A stretch of 64,000 nt of DNA from Verrucomicrobiota bacterium (GTDB lineage Bacteria; Chlamydiota; Chlamydiia; Chlamydiales; Rhabdochlamydiaceae), in contig JAFEGH010000005.1 in assembly GCA_018240065.1 (NCBI GenBank), positions 42,336-106,335 on the forward strand, in the 5' to 3' direction. Made by a program: the position numbers and the translations under genes. Of this stretch, positions 53,907 through 62,370 are shown piece by piece. Numbering within the stretch: the stretch's first letter is position 1; the number at the start of each line of letters is the position of its first letter. Under the pieces are notes generated by a model, which searched no databases, was not told where the DNA came from, and saw nothing but the letters and a program-made list of their open reading frames with translations.

Positions 53907-53987
53907 GAAAATATGCCGAAAGAGAGGTGGAAATGTCCCCTATTAAGGACAGAAAAAGGGGTGTTCAGAGCATTTGGATGGATCAAT

Positions 53988-54003
53988 TCCCACCAATTCC
54001 CAC
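53988..54003 (-). promoter_or_regulatory. MraZ-box pair, leftward orientation
   Basis: On the minus strand two GTGGGA boxes (53988-53993 and 53998-54003) are exactly 10 bases apart, the TGGGA-N5-TGGGA spacing known for MraZ operators. They lie between the leftward operon and mraZ. Confidence 0.6.
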
Positions 54004-54091
54004 TTTTTGTTCTGCCTGATAAGCTCGTTGAATTTGAGGATTTTAAACGCGACGGCAGCGGTGTTATATGCGACGTCATTCGCAAAAATGA

Positions 54092-54119
54092 TTGCCGATT
54101 TGTAGTTTCGGTGTTAAAT
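54092..54119 (+). promoter_or_regulatory. Probable promoter of the mraZ/dcw operon
   Basis: TTGCCG (54092-54097) and TTAAAT (54114-54119) with a 16-base spacer, placing the start of transcription within the MraZ boxes. Confidence 0.45.
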
Positions 54120-54120
54120 T

Positions 54121-54136
54121 GTGGGAAAAGGTGGGA
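54121..54136 (+). promoter_or_regulatory. MraZ-box pair in front of mraZ
   Basis: GTGGGA at 54121-54126 and again at 54131-54136, exactly 10 bases apart, directly after the predicted -10 and before the mraZ ATG at 54155. This is the family's autoregulatory operator pattern (established for MraZ of other bacteria). Confidence 0.75.
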
Positions 54137-54154
54137 AGGTTGTCTTCACAAGTT

Positions 54155-54658
54155 ATGGGCAAGTTCTTCTTTAGCGGTTCTACATTAGCCAAGCTCGATG
54201 ATAAGGGGAGGTTCGTCCTACCTCAGCAGATGCGCTTTGGCCTGGTGGAAGAGGGCGTTTTGGAGTTCAGCCTGGCTCTTGGCCTCGGCGGGTGCCTCGC
54301 CATTTATCGCCAGAGCGACATCCAGAAGATCGTCGAAAAGTTCCAAGCTAAGCAGCACCTCGGGAAATACCAGAAGTTCTTCACCCTGTTCTTCTCGACC
54401 CTCCACCAGACCACTTGCGATAAGATCGGCCGCGTCATCATTCCTCCGACTCTGAAGAAAGCGGTCGGCATCAAGACAGAGATCATGATTGCCGGAGTCC
54501 TTAACAAGATCGAAATCTGGCCAAAAGACCGCTATGAGTCCCAGCTGGATGCGGCGCTGAGCGGAAAAGACCCGGAAATGAATTTGGCGAAATTGACTGA
54601 AGAGGCGTTTGCCCTTCTCGAATGCGACGCAATGGGGGATCAAGATGGCCAAGAATAG
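54155..54658 (+). CDS. mraZ: Transcriptional regulator MraZ
   Basis: The AbrB-like repressor that heads the dcw (division and cell wall) cluster. Two tandem SpoVT/AbrB half-domains are visible with the conserved DxxGR: LAKLDDKGRFVLP (about 10-22) and TTCDKIGRVIIPPTLKK (about 88-104). It is 167 residues, somewhat longer than the usual 145-150, due to a C-terminal tail. ATG 54155 is used; the open frame runs further up but begins within the promoter. MraZ binds repeated TGGGA boxes, two of which precede this gene. Its 3' end overlaps rsmH by 14 bases. Confidence 0.9.
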   Translation: MGKFFFSGSTLAKLDDKGRFVLPQQMRFGLVEEGVLEFSLALGLGGCLAIYRQSDIQKIVEKFQAKQHLGKYQKFFTLFFSTLHQTTCDKIGRVIIPPTLKKAVGIKTEIMIAGVLNKIEIWPKDRYESQLDAALSGKDPEMNLAKLTEEAFALLECDAMGDQDGQE

Positions 54659-55573
54659 CTCCGCTCCCCATATCCCGATCATGGTCGATGAGGTCCTCAG
54701 CTGTCTGAAAGACGCCCACCTCGAAGTCTTTTTCGACGGGACGCTCGGCGCCGGCGGCCATGCGCGAGCCATCCTCGAAGCGCACCCTGAGATCAAGCGC
54801 TACATCGGCTGCGACAAAGATCCGGAAGCGCTCGAGATCGCCAGAAAAAATTTAGAGCCGTGGGCGGACAAGCTCGAACTCGTGCAGGGCGACTTCAGCC
54901 GGCTCGACGAGCATTTGAAAAAATTGAAGGTCCGATCAGTCGACGGTTTTTTTTTGACCTGGGAGTGTCATCGATGCAACTAGACCAGGATTACAAAGGA
55001 TTCAGTTTCTCGAAAGAAGGCCCCCTCGATATGAGGATGGACCCGACCTCCGAATTGACTGCTAAAGAGATCGTCAACCGTTGGCCCGAGCAAGAACTGG
55101 CCAACCTGTTCCGCGATTTAGGTGAAGAGCCCAGACATAAAAGAGCGGCCAAGGCAATCGTCGAGGCCCGACGTAAAAAACCGATAATAACCACGACCCA
55201 GTTGGCAGAGGTGATCGTGACAGCTTTAAAAACACCGCTGAAAGGCAAATGGCACCCGGCGACCTTGATCTTTCAAGCGCTGCGCATGTGCGTTAACCGC
55301 GAACTGGATTCGATCGCTGAAGGAATCTCCAAGGCAATTCATGTGCTCTCCCAGGGCGGCAGGATCGGCGTGATGAGTTTCCACAGCCTCGAAGACAGAA
55401 TTGTGAAGAACATCTTCAAAGAAGGCTCTACGGGGCCCAAGAAAGCAACTCCCGGCGCTCCGCTCCCGATCTTGCGTCTTTTGACCAAGAAACCGCTGGC
55501 GCCCATTTTTGCTGAGATTAAGAAAAATCCTCGCAGCCGAAGCGCCAAACTGCGCTTTGCCGAGAAACTATGA
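54645..55573 (+). CDS. rsmH: 16S rRNA m4C1402 methyltransferase RsmH, interrupted by a frameshift
   Basis: RsmH methylates N4 of C1402 in 16S rRNA. The first part (from MAKNSSAPHIP) carries the SAM-binding GTLGAGGHARAIL, the second part the conserved FDLGVSSMQLDQ, HPATLIFQALRMCVN and GVMSFHSLEDRIVK. They are in different frames: the sequence VDGFFFDLGVSS is broken at a run of nine T residues (54947-54955); ten would restore a protein of 309 residues, the normal size. As written, translation stops at about 54983 after 112 codons. It may be an assembly or sequencing slip, a true mutation, or polymerase slippage. The flanking genes are intact. Confidence 0.85.
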
Positions 55574-55584
55574 TGGGATGAATT

Positions 55585-55953
55585 ATGTGGGATAAAGCAC
55601 CTTTGATTCGCATTCTGGTGTGCATCGGCGCTTTCGGGCTGTTCCTGTATTCATACATCGACAAGCAGAACGCCGTGACGCGCCGCCGGCTGGAAATCCC
55701 AGTGCTTGCCAAAGAGATCAAAGACCTGAAAGAAGCAAACACCCACTTGCAATATGAGATCGACCTCTTCGAGAGTCCGGAGCATCTGATGGAGCTGGCC
55801 CGCCACAGCGAGTACAGCCATCTGAAGCAGCCGATGCTCAAAGAGATCCTCACGATGCAGGAGGGCCTTGCCCTTGACGTTTCTTCTGAAGCCCAAGAGG
55901 AAAAGGCTGCTGCGCGCCCCAAAGTGAAGTTCGCCATTGGTGCTAAACAGTAG
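55585..55953 (+). CDS. ftsL: Cell division protein FtsL-like
   Basis: A 122-residue bitopic protein: short N-terminus, one membrane helix (LIRILVCIGAFGLFLYSYI, about 7-25) and a periplasmic coiled coil (VLAKEIKDLKEANTHLQYEIDLFE), then a variable tail. This is the FtsL topology, and the gene lies between rsmH and the division transpeptidase, where ftsL always lies; C. trachomatis CT271 holds the same place. FtsL sequences are weakly conserved, so position carries much of the weight. Confidence 0.83.
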   Translation: MWDKAPLIRILVCIGAFGLFLYSYIDKQNAVTRRRLEIPVLAKEIKDLKEANTHLQYEIDLFESPEHLMELARHSEYSHLKQPMLKEILTMQEGLALDVSSEAQEEKAAARPKVKFAIGAKQ

Positions 55954-56067
55954 GACCCCGGTTTTGGGTTCATTCCCTCTGAATCAATAAGAATGTTCGA
56001 TGAGAGTGCGGAGTTTTTTCAAAAAAATGGCCGCAGGTTCTATATTTACGCAAAATTGAGGTTGAAA

Positions 56068-58092
56068 ATGATAAAGAGACCTGGCGGGGCGCCGACACTT
56101 TCAGCCCGCAAGCGTCTGGTCTGGGTTTCCCTATTCGTTTTTGCGCTATTTAGCCTGCTCATCGTCCAATTCTTCAGAATTCAGATCATCGAAGGGGAGA
56201 AGTGGACAAGGCAAGCCAAAGCCCAGCATCAGCTAGTGGTGACCGAGCCTTTTAAACGCGGCCTTTTCTATTCCAACACAGCCCTCAAGCTCGGCCATCC
56301 CGAGACGCCCCAGGCCTTTGTCATCGACGTTCCCAAATTTCATCTCTATGCCGACCCGAACAGCATCCCGGCTGATTGTAAAGCGGAAGTGGCGCAGAAA
56401 GTCTGCTCCCTCCTGAACATCGCAGGCCCCGACGCCCAAAAAATCCGCCAGAACATCGACCGCAAAAGCAGGTCCCGCAAACTGGCGCTCTGGATCGATA
56501 AAGAGCAGTGCGATGTGCTCAACAAATGGTGGTTCCAATACGCCAGATCGAAAAAAATCGCTCGCAACGCCCTTTTCTTCGTCCAGGACTACAAGCGCTC
56601 CTATCCCTTCGGCAAACTCCTCGGCCAGGTGCTGCACACTGTGCGCGAAGAGAAAGACGCTAAAACCCGCCAGTCGATCCCGACCGGCGGGCTGGAACTC
56701 ATTTTCGACAAGGTCCTGCAGGGAAAAGAGGGCAAACGGCTCATCCTCCGCTCGCCGCGCCACCCCCTTGAAACGGGCAAAATATTGTCTTATCCCGAAG
56801 ACGGCGCAGACGTCCACTTGACGATCAACCATTATCTCCAGGCGATCGCCGAGGAAGAGATCTGCAAAGCTGTCAAGAGTTCGAACGCCAAAGGGGGCTG
56901 GGCGGTTCTGATGGACCCCAGGACAGGAGAGATCTGGGCGCTGGCGCAATATCCCTATTTCGAGCCGCAGGACTACCGCTCCTATTTCAACAACCCAAAG
57001 CTGCAGGAAAATACCAAAGTCAAGGCGATCACTGATCCGTATGAGCCCGGCTCGACGATGAAGCCCCTCACGATCGCGCTTGCCCTCAAGGCCAATGCGG
57101 AGCTTAAGAAACAGGGTAAAAAGCCGATCTTCTTTCCCCATGAAAAAGTCGCGACCGCAAATGGCTCCTTCCCGGGACGCTCCAAGCCGATCCACGACAC
57201 CAAGACCCACGGCTACCTCAACATGTACCTTGCTCTGCAAAAGTCCTCCAACATCTACATGGCGCGCATGGTGCAGCGCATCGTCGACACTCTCGGAGAA
57301 AAGTGGTACCGCAGCGCCTTGCAGGAAATTTTTGGATTCGGAGTGAAGACCGGAATCGAGATCCCCTCCGAGAGTCCCGGCGTGCTTCCCACTCCCGGGA
57401 AGATCCATCCCAACGGCAAGATGGAATGGTCGACTCCGACGCCGTTCTCTATTTCCTTCGGCCACAACATCCTCGTCAGCAGCCTGCAAATGCTCCGCAG
57501 CTATGCGGTGATCGCCAATGGCGGCTATGAGGTCAGGCCGACCCTGGTGCGCAAAGTCGTCCGCAAGAAAAGGGACGGGACCGAAGAGGTCATTCTTGAC
57601 AATACTTCTCCTGAAAGAGTACAAAGTTTCCGTCGTGTGCTCGAGCCGGAAATTGCCGGTGAAGTCATCAAAGCGATGAAGGCCGTCACAAAGCCGGGCG
57701 GAACGGCGACGAAAGGGGACATCCAAGGTTATACGGAAGCGGGCAAGACCGCCACCTCAGAAAAGATCGTCGGAGGGACCTATTCCAAGAAGGACCATAT
57801 TTCGACTTTCATCGGATTTGCCCCCGCAAAGGACGCGCGCTTTGTACTCCTCATCGCCATCGACGAGCCGGAGTTCAAGTATATTCCCGGCATCGGGAAG
57901 AACCAGCACGGCGGCAATTGCTGCGCCCCCGCTTTCCGAGAGATCGGACTGCGCACGCTCCAGTATCTTGGCGTGGAGCCTGACGACCCCTACGGCTATC
58001 CTGTAGGCGATCCCCGCCGCGACGAGACCAAAGCGGACTGGATCAAAGAAACCAAAGCATTGCGGGAGCTCTACCAACAATGGAACGGATAA
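56068..58092 (+). CDS. pbp3: Penicillin-binding protein 3 / FtsI-type transpeptidase
   Basis: A 674-residue division transpeptidase (PBP2/PBP3 type; CT270-like). One membrane helix (VWVSLFVFALFSLLIVQFF), a dimerisation domain, then the transpeptidase domain with S329-T-M-K, S393-S-N and K560-T-A-T motifs. The last motif is usually KTG; here glycine is replaced by alanine. ATG 56068 with GAGG eight bases upstream is preferred; the frame extends to 55993. It overlaps murE by 13 bases. Chlamydiae lacking FtsZ still use these proteins for division septum peptidoglycan. Confidence 0.92.
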   Translation: MIKRPGGAPTLSARKRLVWVSLFVFALFSLLIVQFFRIQIIEGEKWTRQAKAQHQLVVTEPFKRGLFYSNTALKLGHPETPQAFVIDVPKFHLYADPNSIPADCKAEVAQKVCSLLNIAGPDAQKIRQNIDRKSRSRKLALWIDKEQCDVLNKWWFQYARSKKIARNALFFVQDYKRSYPFGKLLGQVLHTVREEKDAKTRQSIPTGGLELIFDKVLQGKEGKRLILRSPRHPLETGKILSYPEDGADVHLTINHYLQAIAEEEICKAVKSSNAKGGWAVLMDPRTGEIWALAQYPYFEPQDYRSYFNNPKLQENTKVKAITDPYEPGSTMKPLTIALALKANAELKKQGKKPIFFPHEKVATANGSFPGRSKPIHDTKTHGYLNMYLALQKSSNIYMARMVQRIVDTLGEKWYRSALQEIFGFGVKTGIEIPSESPGVLPTPGKIHPNGKMEWSTPTPFSISFGHNILVSSLQMLRSYAVIANGGYEVRPTLVRKVVRKKRDGTEEVILDNTSPERVQSFRRVLEPEIAGEVIKAMKAVTKPGGTATKGDIQGYTEAGKTATSEKIVGGTYSKKDHISTFIGFAPAKDARFVLLIAIDEPEFKYIPGIGKNQHGGNCCAPAFREIGLRTLQYLGVEPDDPYGYPVGDPRRDETKADWIKETKALRELYQQWNG

Positions 58093-59561
58093 AGATCAAA
58101 AAGCTCCTCAGGAACATTCCTGTGCAGGCCATCAAGGGCAATAAAGACGTCGAGATCACCGGGATCGCTTCCAATTCCAAACTCGTCGCGCCGGGCAACC
58201 TCTTCATCGCCAAAAAAGGACTCACCGTCGACGGCGCCCGCTATATCCCCGATGCCGTGGCTGCAGGAGCCTCCGCCTTATTGACCGACCTCTACGATCC
58301 GTTTTTTCCCCAGATCACTCAGATCATCCATCCCGATGTCGCAGCCATCGAAGCGGCGGTGGCCAAAGAATACTACGGCCATTGCAGCGATCGGCTGTTC
58401 CTCGTCGGCATCACCGGCACCAGCGGCAAGACGACGACCTCATATCTCGTCCGCCATCTTTTTGAAAAACTCAAAGAGCCGTGCGGGCTGATCGGCGGCG
58501 TCGAGTGGGTCTTCGGAAACCATGTCTTTCCCTCCTCGATCACAACCCCTGATGTGCTCACCAACTACAAGCTCTTCTATGAAATGATTGCCTCAGGCTG
58601 CACAGCCTGCGCCATGGAAGTCTCCTCTCATGCACTGGAGCAGGGAAGAGTTAATCTGGTCGAATTTGATGTCGCGATCTTCAACAATCTCTCCCATGAG
58701 CATCTGGACTACCACAAGACGATGGAAGAATACGCCGAGGCAAAGAAAAAGCTCTTCACTTCTTTAAAACCCTCGAAAGATGCAGCGAAAAAGCAGTTCG
58801 CAAAGACTGCCGTCGTCAATGCCGATTCCCCTTACGCCTCTCAGATGATCGCCGACTGTGCTGTCAAAGTCCTGAAATTCGGCATCGATCAGCCCTGCGA
58901 CCTCAGGGCATCCAATATCTCTCTCAGCTCGTCCGGCATGGAATTCGATGTGGAATACCAGCAAAAGAAATGCCGTTTCAAGTCAGCCCTCATCGGCAGG
59001 TTCAATGTGTATAACCTGCTTGGCGCCGCCGGCGCTGGGCTTGCCAGAGGATTTGCACTGGAAGAGATCGCCGCAGCGCTCTCTACCTTTTCCAAAGTCC
59101 CGGGAAGGCTCGAGTGCGTCCCCAATGACAAGGGACTGAAGATCTTTGTCGACCACGCGCATAAAGTAGATGCGCTGTCGAATGTCCTCTCGACGTTGAG
59201 AGAAATTGTGAAAGGGAGGATCATCGCAGTTTTTGGATGCGGCGGAAACCGCGACCAGGGCAAACGCCCGATGATGGGGTCCATCGCGGAAAGCTTGTCC
59301 GATGTCGCGATCGTGACCTCCGACAATCCCCGCAACGAAGATCCTGAAGAGATCATCCGTCAGATCTTATCGGGATTCAAAGACTCCCGCAAAGCCTGCG
59401 TCATCGTCAATCGGGAAGAGGCGATCCAACGCGCTATCCAGATGGCAAAGCCGGAAGACGTGATTCTCATCGCAGGCAAAGGGCACGAGACCAATCAGAT
59501 CTTCTCCCACCAGACAATCGACTTCGACGATCGCAAAGTCGCTCAATCCGCATGCAGTTGA
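58080..59561 (+). CDS. murE: UDP-MurNAc-tripeptide synthetase (meso-DAP adding)
   Basis: Adds the third stem-peptide residue to UDP-MurNAc-dipeptide using ATP, in the cytoplasm. The ATP loop GITGTSGKTTT is at about 108-118; the C-terminal DNPRNE (about 414-419) is the motif that marks meso-diaminopimelate-specific MurE, and AGKGHE follows. At 493 residues it is full-length. It overlaps pbp3 by 13 bases and ends the dcw segment seen here. This order (mraW-ftsL-pbp3-murE) matches CT272-CT269. Confidence 0.96.
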   Translation: MERIKIKKLLRNIPVQAIKGNKDVEITGIASNSKLVAPGNLFIAKKGLTVDGARYIPDAVAAGASALLTDLYDPFFPQITQIIHPDVAAIEAAVAKEYYGHCSDRLFLVGITGTSGKTTTSYLVRHLFEKLKEPCGLIGGVEWVFGNHVFPSSITTPDVLTNYKLFYEMIASGCTACAMEVSSHALEQGRVNLVEFDVAIFNNLSHEHLDYHKTMEEYAEAKKKLFTSLKPSKDAAKKQFAKTAVVNADSPYASQMIADCAVKVLKFGIDQPCDLRASNISLSSSGMEFDVEYQQKKCRFKSALIGRFNVYNLLGAAGAGLARGFALEEIAAALSTFSKVPGRLECVPNDKGLKIFVDHAHKVDALSNVLSTLREIVKGRIIAVFGCGGNRDQGKRPMMGSIAESLSDVAIVTSDNPRNEDPEEIIRQILSGFKDSRKACVIVNREEAIQRAIQMAKPEDVILIAGKGHETNQIFSHQTIDFDDRKVAQSACS

Positions 59562-59568
59562 TTTGATC

Positions 59569-59772
59569 CTATTTTGATTTCTTAAGATGATATAGAAATT
59601 CTTGAAATTTGCTTTCAAAGCCTTCTTTGTGAGCAATCTGTTCATCGAAAAAGTGATCAGGCCGAATGTCAAAATCCTTTCCAATAATGCGTTCTTCTCT
59701 CCCAGGGAACAGCCAGCCGTCTGAATTTTCTCTGCAGCCAAGAAGTTGTTTATTATTTTTAATGCTGCTCAA
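59569..59772 (-). CDS. Possible small protein downstream of the WD40 gene
   Basis: A 67-codon frame opening with TTG (no ATG), 12 bases after the stop of the leftward WD40 gene. The charged, non-repetitive sequence (for example PGREERIIGKDFDIRPDHFF) looks protein-like, but there is no good ribosome site and no family match. It may be the remnant of a longer gene. Otherwise this 222-base gap between convergent genes holds nothing that I can see. Confidence 0.25.
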   Translation of the reverse strand: MSSIKNNKQLLGCRENSDGWLFPGREERIIGKDFDIRPDHFFDEQIAHKEGFESKFQEFLYHLKKSK

Positions 59773-59783
59773 TCACACGCAGA

Positions 59784-61217
59784 TCAGTCCTGGGTTACGG
59801 ATCTCTTAACAAGGTAATTAAAGATCGCCTCCGCTCTTTGCTCCGGAGTTGAACTTTGCCCATTTTGATTATGGAAGGCGTCCTTCGCACATCCGGGGTA
59901 ATCATTTGCGAAGGGCGCCATGATGGAATAGAGCTCGCCATAGATGGCGTTTTTAGCTTTAGTTGGCATCCTGTCAAAGCGATCCATGGCATCTTTTACG
60001 ATGGCAGGGGTGTTGCTTGTCAGAGAAGCAGCAATTTCATGGAATACAGCCTCATCAGGTGCATTAAAATCCCAGATCTTGATGGTGTGGTCTGAAGAGC
60101 CGGAAAAGAGCCTCTTTCCGACCATAGCAATGCTGTGAACATGGCCAATGTGCCCTTCAAGAGTTGCGGTGCATGTATTTGTATTTAAATTCCAGATCTT
60201 GATTGTATGGTCTGAACTGCCTGAAAAGAGCCTCTGCCCGTCCAGAGCAAGGCTTACAACAAAGCCCAAGTGCCCTTTAAGAGTTGCGGTGCATGTATTT
60301 GAATTTAAATCCCAGATCTTGATAGTTTCGTCTGAAGAGCAGGAAAAGAGCTTGTGTTTGTCCTGTGCAAGGCTCCAAACATGGTCATCGTGCCCTTCAA
60401 GAGTTGCGGTGCATGTATTTGCATTTAAATCCCAGATCTTGATGGTCTTGTCATGTGAGCCGGAAAAGAGCCTCTGACCGTCTAGAAGAAGACTGTAAAC
60501 ATGTCCACTATGCCCTTCAAGAGTTGCGGTGCATGTATTTGTATTTAAATCCCAGATCTTGATCGTCTTGTCTGAAGAGCCGGAAAAGAGCCTCTGACCG
60601 TCTAAAAGAAGACTGTAAACATGTCCACTATGCCCTTCAAGAGTTGCGGTGCATGTATTTGTATTTAAATCCCAGATCTTGATGGTCTGGTCTAAAGAGC
60701 CGGAAAAGAGCCTTTGCCCGTCCAGAGCAATGCAGGTAACAGCGCGATCGTGTCCTTCAAGAGTTGCGGTGCATCTATTATTATTTAAATCCCAGATCTT
60801 GATGGTCTTGTCATATGAGCCGGAAAAGAGCCTCTGTCCGTCCAGAGCAAGGCCGCGAACGGCGCGATCGTGCCCTTGAAGAGTATGCGAAGCATACACC
60901 CCTTTTGTTGGATTTGAATTATTAAAGTGCTGTTCTTTTAGTGCTTGCAAGTCTGTCTGATGGGGATCTTTATTTTGAAAATTGGGGAAATAGTCGCTCA
61001 ATAAAATGGTCAGAGGTTCGACTGTCGTGATAAAGCAAAACTGCCTGCAGGTTTGATTTAAGACGCCAAAATGTTGGATCGGAAGCATTCCCAAGATCTT
61101 GAGAAATACATCTGGAGGGAGATTGACTAGCCCGGATGTCTGCGGAGCGGGTCTTTGAAGGGTTGTTGTTCCTCTAGTATTTATTGGTATTCCTATAACG
61201 CTATTCGTAAAGCTCAT
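59784..61217 (-). CDS. F-box/WD40 propeller protein A, effector candidate
   Basis: A 477-residue protein. After a Ser/Thr/Pro N-terminus comes an F-box (VNLPPDVFLKILGMLPIQHF, about 31-50, followed by GVLNQTC), then seven near-identical 40-residue WD40 repeats (about 112-395; core GQRLFSGSxDKTIKIWDLN), enough for one seven-bladed propeller. A C-terminal domain (about 395-470) carries the window-shared motif (MPTKAKNAIYGELYS ... GCAKDAF). This F-box plus WD40 plan is that of eukaryotic SCF substrate receptors, so it may recruit host Skp1-Cul1 ligase; that is inference. ATG 61217 is chosen by analogy with its inverted copy at 62371; the frame extends to 61298. Confidence 0.85.
   Translation of the reverse strand: MSFTNSVIGIPINTRGTTTLQRPAPQTSGLVNLPPDVFLKILGMLPIQHFGVLNQTCRQFCFITTVEPLTILLSDYFPNFQNKDPHQTDLQALKEQHFNNSNPTKGVYASHTLQGHDRAVRGLALDGQRLFSGSYDKTIKIWDLNNNRCTATLEGHDRAVTCIALDGQRLFSGSLDQTIKIWDLNTNTCTATLEGHSGHVYSLLLDGQRLFSGSSDKTIKIWDLNTNTCTATLEGHSGHVYSLLLDGQRLFSGSHDKTIKIWDLNANTCTATLEGHDDHVWSLAQDKHKLFSCSSDETIKIWDLNSNTCTATLKGHLGFVVSLALDGQRLFSGSSDHTIKIWNLNTNTCTATLEGHIGHVHSIAMVGKRLFSGSSDHTIKIWDFNAPDEAVFHEIAASLTSNTPAIVKDAMDRFDRMPTKAKNAIYGELYSIMAPFANDYPGCAKDAFHNQNGQSSTPEQRAEAIFNYLVKRSVTQD
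60061..60900 (-). repeat. 120-bp tandem DNA repeats encoding WD40 units (gene A)
   Basis: The DNA repeats with an exact 120-base period; for example GAGTTGCGGTGCAT starts or nearly matches at 60161, 60281, 60401, 60521, 60641 and 60761. Two adjacent units (about 60481-60720) are almost identical. Such identity at DNA level suggests recent unit duplication or conversion. Confidence 0.9.
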
Positions 61218-61455
61218 ATTTTTCTCAATTTTTAATTCAAATAAACGAAATGAAGACCTGCAATAACCAAAGCAGTCATCTAATTCGCCAACTTGCAATT
61301 TTTTTGGGGAGAATTCTACTTTCAGAATGAGTGCTTTAGCAGTACTTCATTCATGAAAGAGTCAGGTTTAAAGAGCTCGTCTTTATTCCCAAGACCACAT
61401 TTTGATTCAATGTAGCCCGAATTATTAATTTGCGTTACATTATATATGTTTTCCT
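61217..61455 (-). repeat. Left arm flank of a large inverted duplication
   Basis: The 5' flank of gene A matches, inverted, the 5' flank of gene B (62130-62370) at about 85-90 percent by eye over some 230 bases, including the promoter area; together with the genes the arms exceed 1.6 kb. Confidence 0.85.
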
Positions 61456-62130
61456 GATTACTTAAAACAGTGTAAATGCAATTTAATGAAAAATTAATAT
61501 ATGTTATTTAGGCAGGATAAATAAATTATTTATTTTTTAAAAAAAGATAGAGCCTTGCGCACTATAATAATCTTAATTATTTGGAAATAAATGACTTGTG
61601 GTTATCTTTTTAAATATGCTACAAAGTTGCGCAGAAGCAGGCTGATAAACCGCATTAAACGGAGGACTTGGAGCAAATACCAGGCTCTATTGAACGTGCC
61701 TATCGGTCAACATCTCTTGTGGGCGGTTTAACTAGTCAATCTATCTCATTCAGAAGGAGAGCCGAATAGGGCGCAAGTCCTGTGCGAATGTGTCAAGATC
61801 TATGGGTTATCATATGAATGCAGTGATTCACTCTTTACTCAATCAAAGCTATGCACGGGTTCTCCGACCCTCTTTTTTTTGAACTTCGTTAGTTTTCAAT
61901 GAATACTGATCCTCTCAAGGAAAAGCGGCTTTAAGGATTGGGTTCGCTATGATGACATAGCGGAAGTTTATAGGATGATTAAGCAGTGAACCTATTGCAG
62001 GAATCGATTTTTGAACTGGAGCGGGCGCTGTCCAATATTCTGTTAAAAAAACATTAACTTGTTTATCCTGTTCTACGTAGTTGCGTGTAATTCTTTATTT
62101 AAAAAAAAGTAATTTTAATATTGCATTTAT
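61456..62130. other. Non-coding spacer between the inverted F-box/WD40 genes
   Basis: About 675 bases with no gene. The ends are AT-rich; the middle (61640-62040) is more GC-rich and has several strong pairings, described as a separate feature, and a hairpin CGCTATG-ATGA-CATAGCG at 61945-61962, whose flank GGTTCGCT also pairs with AGTGAACC at 61985-61992. Confidence 0.6.
61640..61880 (+). ncRNA. Putative structured RNA ending in a T8 tract
   Basis: Pairings seen by eye: TAAACCGC (61646-61653) with GCGGTTTA (61723-61730), GGAGAGCC (61756-61763) with GGTTCTCC (61858-61865), and a hairpin AGGGC-GCAA-GTCCT (61768-61781) with a GNRA loop. Next comes GGGT-TCTCCG-ACCC and eight T residues (61873-61880), as at a terminator. 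It could be a small RNA or a fragment of an intron or mobile element; the family is not recognised. Confidence 0.4.
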
Positions 62131-62370
62131 TAAATTAGCATATATAATGAATCGCTAATAAATAATTCGGGCTACATTGAATCTAAATGTGGTCTTGGGA
62201 ATAAAGACGAGCTCTTTAAACCTGACTCTTTCATGAAGGAAGTGCTGCTAAAGCACTCATTCTGAAAGTAGAATTTTCCAAAAAAAAATTGCAAGCAGTC
62301 GAATTAGATAACTGCTTTGGTTATTGCAGGTCTTCATTTCGTTTATTTGAATTAAAAATTGAGAAAAAAA
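62130..62370 (+). repeat. Right arm flank of the large inverted duplication
   Basis: Inverted match of 61217-61455; the shared block includes a sequence before each ATG (ATTGAGAAAAA) and an AT-rich stretch with CATATATAATG that may carry the promoter of each gene. Confidence 0.85.

Noticed and set aside
56233..57726. 497-codon open frame on the minus strand opposite pbp3
   Set aside because: The plus strand has an intact transpeptidase with all motifs; the antisense product is rich in Arg, His and Asp and matches nothing.
61756..61795. Resemblance to group II intron domain V or a cobalamin riboswitch core (GAGCCG..., GCGCAAGTCC)
   Set aside because: The 3' arm needed to pair with GAGCCGAAT is absent, and no other intron or riboswitch blocks could be placed; only a covariance search could revive this.
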